From: Cereibacter ovatus | Lineage (GTDB): Bacteria > Pseudomonadota > Alphaproteobacteria > Rhodobacterales > Rhodobacteraceae | NCBI RefSeq assembly: GCF_900207575.1 | Contig: NZ_OAOQ01000011.1 | Coordinates: forward strand, 1-64,000 | Direction of reading: 5' to 3' | DNA length: 64,000 nt | In this document: piece by piece, positions 46,120-53,892 of the stretch | Numbering within the stretch: position 1 is the stretch's first letter | Layout: every line of letters starts with the position of its first letter | Notes under the pieces: model-generated | What the model saw: the letters and a program-made list of their open reading frames with translations, nothing else | Told to the model about the DNA's origin: nothing | The model's database searches: none | Program-made: the position numbers and the translations under genes

Positions 46120-47600
46120 TGAGACAGATTGCAGCGAAAGTTGTCGTGGTCGGCGCAGGGATGGGGGGGCTTGCCTCTGCGATCCGGCTGGCGCGGGCGG
46201 GGTGCGAGGTGACGCTTGTCGAGGCGCGGGATGCGCCCGGCGGCCGGATGCGCACGATCCCCAGTATCGCAGGCCCGGTGGACGCGGGGCCGACAGTCCT
46301 GACCCTGCGCAGCGTTTTCGATGATCTTTTCGAGACTTGCGGCCAAAAGCTTGACCATCACCTGAAGCTGATCCCGCAGCCGCTGCTGGCCCGCCACTGG
46401 TGGACCGATGGCAGCACACTCGACCTGACAACCGACCTGGCCGAGAATGTCGACGCGGTGTCCCGCTTCGCAGGCAAGCGCGAGGCCGAGGGTTTCCGCC
46501 GCTTCCACGCGCTGTCGGCGCGGCTTTATGACGCTTTCGACGCACCGATGATGCGCGCGTCCCGTCCCGACCAGAAGGCCATCGCGATCGCGGCGCTGAA
46601 AGACCCGAAAACCTGGCCCGCACTGCTGCCCGGCGTGACGCTGGACCGGCTGCTGGCCGCCCATTTCCGCGACCGGCGGCTGCGGCAACTGTTCGGCCGA
46701 TATGCCACCTATGTCGGCGGCTCGCCCTACCGCTCGCCGGGCGTTCTCGCCCTGATCTGGGCCGCCGAAGCCCAGGGCGTCTGGGCGGTCGAGGGTGGGA
46801 TGCACCGGCTGGCCCATGCGCTGGCCCGTCTGGCCGAAGATCAGGGCGTGGCGCTGCGCTATGGCCAGCCCGTGGCGCGCATCCTGCGCCAGGGCGGCCG
46901 TGCGACCGGCGTGCAACTGGCCGACGGCCGGTCGCTTCATGCCGATCATGTGGTGTTCAACGGCGATCCGGCGGCACTTCTTGCCGGCCTTCTGGGCGAC
47001 GGGCCACGGACGGCGGTGGCCGAGACCTCGGTCCATCCCCGCAGCCTCTCGGCCTGGGTCTGGTCCTACGCCGCCCGCGCCACGGGCCAACCCCTCGTCC
47101 ATCACAACGTCTTCTTCGCCGACGACCCACGACGAGAGTTCGGACCGATCGCCGCAGGACAGATGCCCGAGGATGCGACACTCTACATCTGCGCCGAGGA
47201 TCGCTCTGCCGGGCAGATGCCCGACGGACCCGAGCGTTTCGAGATCATCATGAACGGGCCGCCCGGCCGCCCCGAAAGACCCGAGGACTTCGCGCTATGC
47301 CGCAGCCGCACCTTCGACCGACTGAGACAATTCGGACTGACCTTCGATCCGGTGCCGGGACAGACGGCGCTGACACCGCCCTCGGGCTTCGCGACCCTGT
47401 TTCCGGGCTCGCAGGGGTCGATCTACGGGCTCAGCCCGCACGGGGCGCTGGCCTCGCTGAAACGGCCCCTGGCGCGGACGACGCTGCCGGGGCTGTGGCT
47501 GGCGGGGGGCGGGGCGCACCCGGGGGCGGGGGTGCCGATGGCGGCCCTCTCCGGACAGCACGCGGCCGAGGCGATTCTGACGGCCCTTGCTTCGCGCTGA
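46119..47600 (+). CDS. crtD: Hydroxyneurosporene/methoxyneurosporene desaturase
   Basis: CrtD introduces the C3,4 double bond on the way to spheroidene. It is a 493-residue FAD phytoene-desaturase relative: dinucleotide motif VVVVGAGMGGLASAIRLARA, then VEARDAPGGRMRT, and the C-terminal flavin segment GLWLAGGGAHPGAGVPMAALSG. MRQIAAKV was taken as start since the motif is normally within the first 10 residues. The end overlaps the likely start of crtC. Confidence 0.95.
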   Translation: MRQIAAKVVVVGAGMGGLASAIRLARAGCEVTLVEARDAPGGRMRTIPSIAGPVDAGPTVLTLRSVFDDLFETCGQKLDHHLKLIPQPLLARHWWTDGSTLDLTTDLAENVDAVSRFAGKREAEGFRRFHALSARLYDAFDAPMMRASRPDQKAIAIAALKDPKTWPALLPGVTLDRLLAAHFRDRRLRQLFGRYATYVGGSPYRSPGVLALIWAAEAQGVWAVEGGMHRLAHALARLAEDQGVALRYGQPVARILRQGGRATGVQLADGRSLHADHVVFNGDPAALLAGLLGDGPRTAVAETSVHPRSLSAWVWSYAARATGQPLVHHNVFFADDPRREFGPIAAGQMPEDATLYICAEDRSAGQMPDGPERFEIIMNGPPGRPERPEDFALCRSRTFDRLRQFGLTFDPVPGQTALTPPSGFATLFPGSQGSIYGLSPHGALASLKRPLARTTLPGLWLAGGGAHPGAGVPMAALSGQHAAEAILTALASR

Positions 47601-48514
47601 AGGTCGACCCCGACGGCTATGCCTGGTGGTATCTCGATGGCGTCTCGGATGACGGCACGAAAGCGGTCTCGGTCATCGGCTTCATCGGCTCGGTGTTCTC
47701 GCCGTGGTATCGCTGGTCGGGCCGACACGAGCCACAGAACCACTGCTGCATCAACGTCGCCACCTATGGCCCCGGCGGCCGCTTCACCATGACCGACCGC
47801 GGCCGCGCAGCCCTGCGGCAGACGAAGGACACCCTGACCGTCGGCCCCAGCCGGATGCACTGGACCGGAACACAACTGATCGTCGAGGTGAACGAGGTCT
47901 CGGCCCCCCCCGTGGTCTCCCCTGTCAAGGGGCGCATCATCCTGACACCCGCAGGCCTCACCGATGTCGAGGTGGCGCTGACCGAAGACGGCTCGCACAT
48001 CTGGCGCCCGTTCTCGCCCACCGCCCGGATCGAGGTCGACCTGACCCAGGGCCACCGCTGGCACGGACACGGCTATTTCGACGCCAACTTCGGCAGCGCC
48101 GCACTCGAGGCCGACTTCCGCTTCTGGACCTGGGGCCGCTACCCGGTGGCCGACGGCGCCGCCTGCTTCTACGACGCCACCCGCAAGGACGGCTCACGGC
48201 TGGAAATCGGCCTCCACGTCTCGACCGACGGCCGCGCCCGCATGATCCAGCCCCCCCCGCCCGCCCGGTTCCGCCGCTCGGGCTGGTTTGTCGAACGCCA
48301 CACGCCGGCAGACCCCGGCACGAAACCGCGGCAGGTGATGTCCATGCTCGACGCCCCGTTCTACTCGCGCTCGTTGGTTGAAACCACCGTCTTCGGCCAG
48401 ACCACGGTCGGCGTCCACGAAGCCCTCGACCTGCGCCGCTTCGCCTCGCCGCTTCTGATGCCGATGCTGGCCGTCCGCGTCCCGCGCCGCCCCGGCTGGA
48501 ACTTCACACCGTAA
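47495..48514 (+). CDS. crtC: Acyclic carotenoid 1,2-hydratase
   Basis: CrtC adds water to the terminal double bond of neurosporene-type carotenoids. Conserved blocks are GYAWWYLDGVSDDGTKAVSV, GFIGSVFSPWYRWSGRHEPQ, GYFDANFGSAALEADFRFW and SLVETTVFGQTTVGVHEALDL. The start is uncertain: no ATG is near. In-frame options are GTG 47495 (used here, about 105 bases inside crtD), CTG 47597 in a CTGA overlap with the crtD stop, or ATG 47297. The homologous N-terminus appears to begin near GPCF at 47582, which argues for a start upstream of the CTG. Confidence 0.88.
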   Translation: MAGGGRGAPGGGGADGGPLRTARGRGDSDGPCFALKVDPDGYAWWYLDGVSDDGTKAVSVIGFIGSVFSPWYRWSGRHEPQNHCCINVATYGPGGRFTMTDRGRAALRQTKDTLTVGPSRMHWTGTQLIVEVNEVSAPPVVSPVKGRIILTPAGLTDVEVALTEDGSHIWRPFSPTARIEVDLTQGHRWHGHGYFDANFGSAALEADFRFWTWGRYPVADGAACFYDATRKDGSRLEIGLHVSTDGRARMIQPPPPARFRRSGWFVERHTPADPGTKPRQVMSMLDAPFYSRSLVETTVFGQTTVGVHEALDLRRFASPLLMPMLAVRVPRRPGWNFTP

Positions 48515-48523
48515 CCCACGCCG

Positions 48524-48597
48524 CTTTCATTCTGGCCAAAATATCCTCGGGGGAGTCGGCCCGTCAGGGCCGGCGGGGGCAGACAGCCCCCTGCCCC
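48524..48597. repeat. Two-hairpin intergenic element, copy 2
   Basis: CATTCTGGCCAAAATATC, TCGGGGGAGTCGGCCC and hairpins CGGCCC-GTCA-GGGCCG and GGGGGC-AGACA-GCCCCC repeat the plan of the element at 15581. It lies between the convergent crtC and tspO. Confidence 0.65.
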
Positions 48598-48656
48598 ACC
48601 CGCCACAAGAAAAGCGGCGCCCGTCAAGGCGCCGCATTCCGTTTCGGACCGAAAGC

Positions 48657-49133
48657 TCAGGCCCGCGCTTCCGGGCGGCTCCAGTTCAGCCGGACCGCTT
48701 CCAGATTCAGCCCCGTCGCCGCGGTCGCCCAGATCAGATAGGGCACGAACAATACCCCGGCCCAGATATCGAGCTGGAAGAAGCTCCACATCGTCGCGGC
48801 CACGAACAGCCACATGATCGCCACCACCGCAAGCCCGGTCGCCATCCGCTTCAGCCCGAAAAACACCGGCGTCCACAGCGTGTTGAAGGCGATCTGCGCC
48901 GCATAGAACGCCAGCGCCTGCCCCGAACCCTCCAGTTGCGCCACCCGCATCGCGGCAAGGCTCATCAGAAAGTAAAGCGAGGTCCAGGCCAACGGGAACA
49001 CCCAGCGCGGCGGGTTCCACCACGGCTTGTTCAACCCATCATACCACTCGTCGGGCTTCATCAGCGCCCCCGTCGTCGCGGGCGCGCCGCAGGCGGCGAG
49101 GAATGTCAGGAAGAGAGCCCAGTCCATGTTCAT
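48657..49133 (-). CDS. tspO: Tryptophan-rich sensory protein / TspO
   Basis: TspO (CrtK) is an outer-membrane-located regulator in R. sphaeroides that binds tetrapyrroles and damps photosynthesis gene expression in oxygen. The 158-residue protein has five helices and the tryptophan-rich loop KPWWNPPRWVFPLAWTSLYF. It starts MNMDWALFLTFLAACGAPAT and ends NWSRPEARA, very like the Rhodobacter protein as recalled. It is downstream of crtB on the same strand. Confidence 0.96.
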   Translation of the reverse strand: MNMDWALFLTFLAACGAPATTGALMKPDEWYDGLNKPWWNPPRWVFPLAWTSLYFLMSLAAMRVAQLEGSGQALAFYAAQIAFNTLWTPVFFGLKRMATGLAVVAIMWLFVAATMWSFFQLDIWAGVLFVPYLIWATAATGLNLEAVRLNWSRPEARA

Positions 49134-49165
49134 CATCGTTACTCCGGTGTTACCTTCACGAGAAC

Positions 49166-50230
49166 CTAGATCGGGTTGGCGCGGTTCCCCATGCGCTGGC
49201 GCGTGATGCGCCGATCCTGCGCCTCAAGCTGGGCCAGAACCGCGATCAGCGCATCCGAGCGGCCGCGATGCGGCTTGGCCCGCGCCGCGGCATTGACAAG
49301 GAAGGCCACCTCGGGGGCGGGCGCGGCGTGAAGCGTGGCGCAGCCCGGCCCGACCGGCGACAGCGCCGCCCGCGTGGCCGACAGCGTCAGAAAGCCCAGC
49401 TTCTGCCAGCGGTTGGTATAGGCGCGCCGCGTAACACTGTCATAGCCGTTGCGCGCAATCTCGGCGCCGATGGCCCCATAGATGTGCCGCGCGGCATAGA
49501 TACCCGGCCGGCAGGCCAGCGGCAGACCGCAAACACCCGATTCCGAACGATAGTAAAGGCGGTCAGCGGCCAGCAGCAGCCGTTTGGTCACACCGCGGAT
49601 GCGTTTGCAGGCGACGGGATTGGCCAGAAAGTCCTCGAACGGAAGGCCCGCCTCTTCCATCCAGTCGCGCGGCAGGTAGATCCGCCCCGAACGCGCATCG
49701 GTGCCGACATCGCGCGCGATATTCGTCAACTGCATCGCAAGGCCCAGATCGCAGGCCCGCGCCAGCACATCGGGGTCGCGCACGCGCATCAGGACGCACA
49801 TCATCGCCCCCACCGCCGCCGCCACCCGCGCCGAATAGTCCAGCACCCCCGAGAACGTGTCGTAGGTTCGCCCCACCGCGTCCCAGGCCAGCCCTTCCAG
49901 CAATGCCTCGGGCAGGGTCCGCGGCATCTCGAACTCTTCCACCACCGCGGCGAAGGCCCGGTCGGCGGGCGCATTTTTCGGCCGGCCGGCATAGACCAGA
50001 TCCAGCCGGTCGCGCAGGGAAAGGACGGCGCGGCGCTTGGCCTCGGCGTCCTCTTGCTGGCCTTCGTTCACCGCTTCGTCGACCTCGTCATCCGCCACCC
50101 GGCAGAAGGCATAAAGCGCCAGCGCCGGCGCGCGCACCTTCTCGGGCAGCAACCGCGAAGCGGCGTGGAATGAATAAGAGCCCGTCCGGATCATCTCGCG
50201 ACAGGCGTCGAGGTCGGCGGGCGCGATCAT
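49166..50230 (-). CDS. crtB: Phytoene synthase
   Basis: CrtB joins two geranylgeranyl diphosphates to phytoene. The 354-residue protein has the substrate motifs FCRVADDEVDEAVNEG (first Asp-rich) and AMQLTNIARDVGTDARSGRIYLPRDWM (split here: AMQLTNIARDVGTD then RIYLPRDWM) in family order. The ATG 50230 overlaps the crtI stop as ATGA, so crtI and crtB are coupled. Confidence 0.95.
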   Translation of the reverse strand: MIAPADLDACREMIRTGSYSFHAASRLLPEKVRAPALALYAFCRVADDEVDEAVNEGQQEDAEAKRRAVLSLRDRLDLVYAGRPKNAPADRAFAAVVEEFEMPRTLPEALLEGLAWDAVGRTYDTFSGVLDYSARVAAAVGAMMCVLMRVRDPDVLARACDLGLAMQLTNIARDVGTDARSGRIYLPRDWMEEAGLPFEDFLANPVACKRIRGVTKRLLLAADRLYYRSESGVCGLPLACRPGIYAARHIYGAIGAEIARNGYDSVTRRAYTNRWQKLGFLTLSATRAALSPVGPGCATLHAAPAPEVAFLVNAAARAKPHRGRSDALIAVLAQLEAQDRRITRQRMGNRANPI

Positions 50231-51783
50231 TCTGCGGCAAGCCTCTCTGCGGGTTGGGAGGCGCGGCGCGCCCCGGGCGCGTCGGGGGCCAGTTTCGCCA
50301 TCACCTCGGCCGAGCCGATCACGCCCGGCACGCCGGCGCCCGGATGGGTGCCCGCGCCGACCAGATACAGGCCCTTGACCTCTTCCGAGATGTTGTGCGG
50401 CCGGAACCACGCCGATTGCAGGATGCGCGGCTCGATCGAGAAGGCCGACCCGAACGGGCTGAGATAGCGATCACGGAAGGTTTCCGGCGTGAAGACCAGC
50501 GAGGCGCTGACCCGTTCGCCAATGCCCGGCATCGACTGTTCCAGCACCTCAAGGACGCTTTCGCGATAGGACTCTTCCATCGCCTTCCAGTCCACCGCAT
50601 GGTCGTGTTTCAGGTGCGGCACCGGCGAGAGGGCGTAGAAGGTATCGTCGCCCTCGGGCGCCACGGTCGGATCGGTGATCGACGGACGATGGATGTAAAG
50701 GGCCATGTCCTTGGCAAGCTTGCCCTTGATGAAGATGTCCTCGACCAGACCCTTGTAGCGCGGGGCGTTGACGATCGTGTGGTGCCCCACGTCGGGCCAC
50801 ATGTTCCGCGTGCCCTTGGTGCCGAAATACCAGACGAACAGACCCATCGACCAGCGCCGGCTTTTCAGATGCGCATCGGTCCACCGCTTGCGCTTGTGAT
50901 TGCGCAGAAGCCGCATGTAGGTGTGGCCGGCGTCGGCGTTCGACACCACAAGCCCCGCCCGGATTTCTTCGCCGGATGCCAGACGGACACCCTTGGCAGT
51001 GCCGTTTTCCACAAGGATCTCATCGACTTCCGTGTTCATGCGGAAGCTGCCGCCCTGCCCTTCGATCACCTTGGCCATGGCGCTGGCGATCGCCTGCACG
51101 CCGCCGATGGCGTAGTGAACGCCGTATTCCTTCTCCAGCTGACTGACGAGGATATACATCGAGGTGACGTTGAAGGGGTCGCCGCCGATGAACAGCGGAT
51201 GGAACGACAGCGCCATCCGCAGCCGTTCGTCCTTCACCCGCGCCGCGGCGTGCTGGTAGACCGACTTGTCGGCCCGCAGCCAGCCGAAGATCGGCAGAAC
51301 CTTGATCAGCTCCCAAAGCTCGTGCATCGAGCGGCGGCCGAGGTTTTCATAGCCGAACCAGTAGCGTTTCTCGCTGTCCTTCAGGAACTGCTCGTAGCCC
51401 GCCACGTCGCCCGGCGACAGCCGCGCGACCTCGGCCTTCATCGCCTCGGTCGATTGGCGCACGGTGAAGTTCGACCCGTCGGGCCAGCGCACTTCGTAGA
51501 ACGGATCGATCGGCTTGAGCGCCACATCCTTGTCGAAGTCGCGGCCGCAGGTGGCCCACAACTCGCGCAGCGACTGCGGCACGGTGACGATGGTCGGGCC
51601 CAGATCGAAGCGGTGGCCGTCCTTCGTGATCGACGAACCGCGCCCGCCCGGCACATCGAGCTTGTCGATGACGGTCACCCGCCACCCCTTGGCGCCAAGG
51701 CGCATGGCAGCCGAAAGGCCCCCAAGCCCCGAGCCGATCACGATGGCGTGGTCGGCCTCTGAATGGGTGGAAAGCGGGGGCAT
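50227..51783 (-). CDS. crtI: Phytoene desaturase
   Basis: CrtI makes three successive desaturations in Rhodobacter to yield neurosporene. The 518-residue protein has the FAD motif IVIGSGLGGLSAAMRLGAKG, DKLDVPGGRGSSITKDGHRF and the C-terminal GLYLVGAGTHPGAGVPGVIG. The start MPPLSTHSEADHAIVIGSG was used; the in-frame upstream ATG would add 47 unconserved residues. It is divergent from crtA across a PpsR box. Confidence 0.95.
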   Translation of the reverse strand: MPPLSTHSEADHAIVIGSGLGGLSAAMRLGAKGWRVTVIDKLDVPGGRGSSITKDGHRFDLGPTIVTVPQSLRELWATCGRDFDKDVALKPIDPFYEVRWPDGSNFTVRQSTEAMKAEVARLSPGDVAGYEQFLKDSEKRYWFGYENLGRRSMHELWELIKVLPIFGWLRADKSVYQHAAARVKDERLRMALSFHPLFIGGDPFNVTSMYILVSQLEKEYGVHYAIGGVQAIASAMAKVIEGQGGSFRMNTEVDEILVENGTAKGVRLASGEEIRAGLVVSNADAGHTYMRLLRNHKRKRWTDAHLKSRRWSMGLFVWYFGTKGTRNMWPDVGHHTIVNAPRYKGLVEDIFIKGKLAKDMALYIHRPSITDPTVAPEGDDTFYALSPVPHLKHDHAVDWKAMEESYRESVLEVLEQSMPGIGERVSASLVFTPETFRDRYLSPFGSAFSIEPRILQSAWFRPHNISEEVKGLYLVGAGTHPGAGVPGVIGSAEVMAKLAPDAPGARRASQPAERLAAE

Positions 51784-51829
51784 GGCGGAACTCCTGCAAG
51801 GCTCTGTCAACATGCCGCTCACAATAGAC

Positions 51830-51847
51830 TGTCTAGTCAGGTTTACA
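51830..51847. promoter_or_regulatory. PpsR box between crtI and crtA
   Basis: TGTCTAGTCAGGTTTACA matches TGT-N12-ACA. A second TGT...ACA at 51805-51823 has 13 bases between half-sites, a possible weaker partner. Confidence 0.78.
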
Positions 51848-51941
51848 ATGCGCCTTGAGGGCGGTGCGACTTCGCGACTAATGTCGGGCCGACACGGTTC
51901 GATGTTTGATCGCGCCACCCGCATCTGCAGGAGGATATGAC

Positions 51942-52883
51942 ATGCAGACTGTCACGCTCAGTTTCTTCCGATTCACCACCCCCGAAAAGCGCCTCTGGGC
52001 GCTTGCCCAGATGACCGCCAACAAGCTCGGCATGCAGTATATGCCGAAGGCCAAGTTCTGGAAGATGCTCGGCTCCGGCACCGGGGAAGGCTTTACCCCC
52101 AAGCCGAACTGGGATGTCTGGGGGCTGCTGGCCGTCTGGCCGGACGAGGCGACCGCGCGTCAGGAAGTGGCCGAATCGGCAATCTACAAGAAGTGGGCTG
52201 GCATTGCGGACGAAGGCTATACGGTCCTGCTGAACCCGATCAACGGGCGTGGCAAATGGGACAACTCGATGCCCTTCGACGTCACGAAACCCGGCGAACC
52301 CGGCGAGATCGACCCCGACAACGTGCGGCCTATCGCCGCCCTGACCCGGGCCACGCTCAACTTCTGGAAGATCGAACGCTTCTGGAGCTATGAGCCCCCG
52401 GTCAGCCACATGATCGGCAAGGATGCCGATGTGGTCTTCAAGATCGGCATGGGCGAGATTCCCTTCTCGCAGCAGATGACCTTCTCGGTCTGGCCGGATT
52501 CAGAGTCGATGGTGAAATTCGCCTACGGCTCGGGCGCCCATGCGGAAGCGATCAAGAAAGGCTACGAAGAAGGCTGGTTCAAGGAAGCCCTATTTGCCCG
52601 CTTCCGGATCGCCGGAACCATTGGTAAATGGGAAGGCAAGGACCCGGTCGGTGACGCGCTGAAACAGTTCAAGCCGGCCGAGGCTCCGAAACCGGCTCCT
52701 GCTGCCGCGGCACCGAAACCTGCCCCGGCGGTCGAGGCCCCCAAGCCCGCTCCGGCTTTCGAATCCGCGAAGGTCGAGGCTCCGAAACCCGCTCCGGCTC
52801 CGGCCGCCGCGAAACCCGCGCCGCAGCCCTCCTTCACCCACAAGGGCAAGCCCGGCAAGGGCGGCCGCAAAGAGAACGCTTGA
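51942..52883 (+). CDS. crtA: Spheroidene monooxygenase with Pro/Ala-rich tail
   Basis: CrtA oxidises spheroidene to spheroidenone when oxygen is present. The 313-residue protein starts MQTVTLSFFRF and keeps the family core (WALAQMTANKLGMQYMPKAK, NFWKIERFWSYEPPVSHMIG, MTFSVWPDSESMVKFAYG) to about residue 245. A 68-residue tail of Ala, Pro and Lys with four APKPAP copies follows, ending KGKPGKGGRKENA. No signal peptide is seen. It is the first gene of crtA-bchI-bchD-bchO. Confidence 0.94.
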   Translation: MQTVTLSFFRFTTPEKRLWALAQMTANKLGMQYMPKAKFWKMLGSGTGEGFTPKPNWDVWGLLAVWPDEATARQEVAESAIYKKWAGIADEGYTVLLNPINGRGKWDNSMPFDVTKPGEPGEIDPDNVRPIAALTRATLNFWKIERFWSYEPPVSHMIGKDADVVFKIGMGEIPFSQQMTFSVWPDSESMVKFAYGSGAHAEAIKKGYEEGWFKEALFARFRIAGTIGKWEGKDPVGDALKQFKPAEAPKPAPAAAAPKPAPAVEAPKPAPAFESAKVEAPKPAPAPAAAKPAPQPSFTHKGKPGKGGRKENA

Positions 52884-52887
52884 GGAT

Positions 52888-53892
52888 ATGAGAAAACCCT
52901 TCCCCTTCTCGGCCATCGTCGGTCAGGAGCAGATGAAGCAGGCCATGGTGCTGACTGCGATCGACCCGGGCATCGGCGGCGTGCTGGTGTTCGGCGATCG
53001 TGGCACCGGCAAGTCCACCGCCGTCCGTGCTCTTGCGGCGCTTCTGCCGCAGATCCAGGCGGTCGAAGGCTGCCCCGTGAACTCTGCCCGCCCCGAGGAT
53101 TGCCCGGAATGGGCGCAGGTTTCCTCGACCACGATGATCGAGCGGCCGACCCCCGTGGTCGACCTGCCGCTCGGCGTGACAGAGGACCGTGTGGTGGGCG
53201 CGCTTGATATCGAGCGCGCCCTCACCCGCGGCGAAAAGGCCTTTGAACCCGGCCTGCTTGCCCGCGCCAACCGCGGCTATCTTTACATCGACGAAGTCAA
53301 CCTTCTCGAAGACCATATCGTGGACCTGCTGCTTGACGTGGCGCAGTCCGGCGAAAACGTGGTCGAACGCGAGGGCCTGTCGATCCGCCACCCGGCCCGC
53401 TTCGTGCTGGTCGGCTCGGGCAACCCCGAGGAAGGCGAGTTGCGTCCGCAGCTTCTGGACCGCTTCGGCCTGTCGGTCGAGGTTCGCAGCCCGCGCGACG
53501 TGGAAACCCGGGTCGAGGTCATCACCCGCCGCGATGCCTATGACGCCGACCATGCGAATTTCATGGACAAATGGGGCGCCGAGGACATGCAGCTTCGCGG
53601 CCGCATCCTTGGGGCGCGTGCCGCGCTGTCGGGCCTCAAGACCCCGAACACGGTTCTGCACGATTGCGCCTCGCTGTGCATCGCGCTGGGATCGGACGGT
53701 CTGCGCGGCGAACTGACGCTGCTGCGCGCGGCCCGCGCGCAAGCCGCCTTCGACGGCAAGGACGCGGTCACCCGCGAGGATCTGCGCGCAGTCGCCACCA
53801 TGGCGCTGTCGCACCGCCTGCGGCGCGATCCGCTGGATGAAGCAGGGTCGACCTCTCGGGTCGAGCGTTGCGTGGCGGAGGTTCTGCCCTGA
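52888..53892 (+). CDS. bchI: Magnesium chelatase subunit I
   Basis: BchI is the AAA+ ATPase of the enzyme that puts magnesium into protoporphyrin IX, the first step to bacteriochlorophyll. In 334 residues it has Walker A VLVFGDRGTGKSTAVRALAA, Walker B YLYIDEVNLLEDHIVD, and sensor segments FVLVGSGNPEEGELRPQLLD. The ribosome-binding site GAGGA overlaps the crtA stop. The end overlaps the start of bchD. Confidence 0.97.
   Translation: MRKPFPFSAIVGQEQMKQAMVLTAIDPGIGGVLVFGDRGTGKSTAVRALAALLPQIQAVEGCPVNSARPEDCPEWAQVSSTTMIERPTPVVDLPLGVTEDRVVGALDIERALTRGEKAFEPGLLARANRGYLYIDEVNLLEDHIVDLLLDVAQSGENVVEREGLSIRHPARFVLVGSGNPEEGELRPQLLDRFGLSVEVRSPRDVETRVEVITRRDAYDADHANFMDKWGAEDMQLRGRILGARAALSGLKTPNTVLHDCASLCIALGSDGLRGELTLLRAARAQAAFDGKDAVTREDLRAVATMALSHRLRRDPLDEAGSTSRVERCVAEVLP

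Noticed and set aside
51805-51823. Second PpsR box before crtA
   Set aside because: The half-sites TGT and ACA are 13 bases apart rather than 12, so it was not listed as a separate site.
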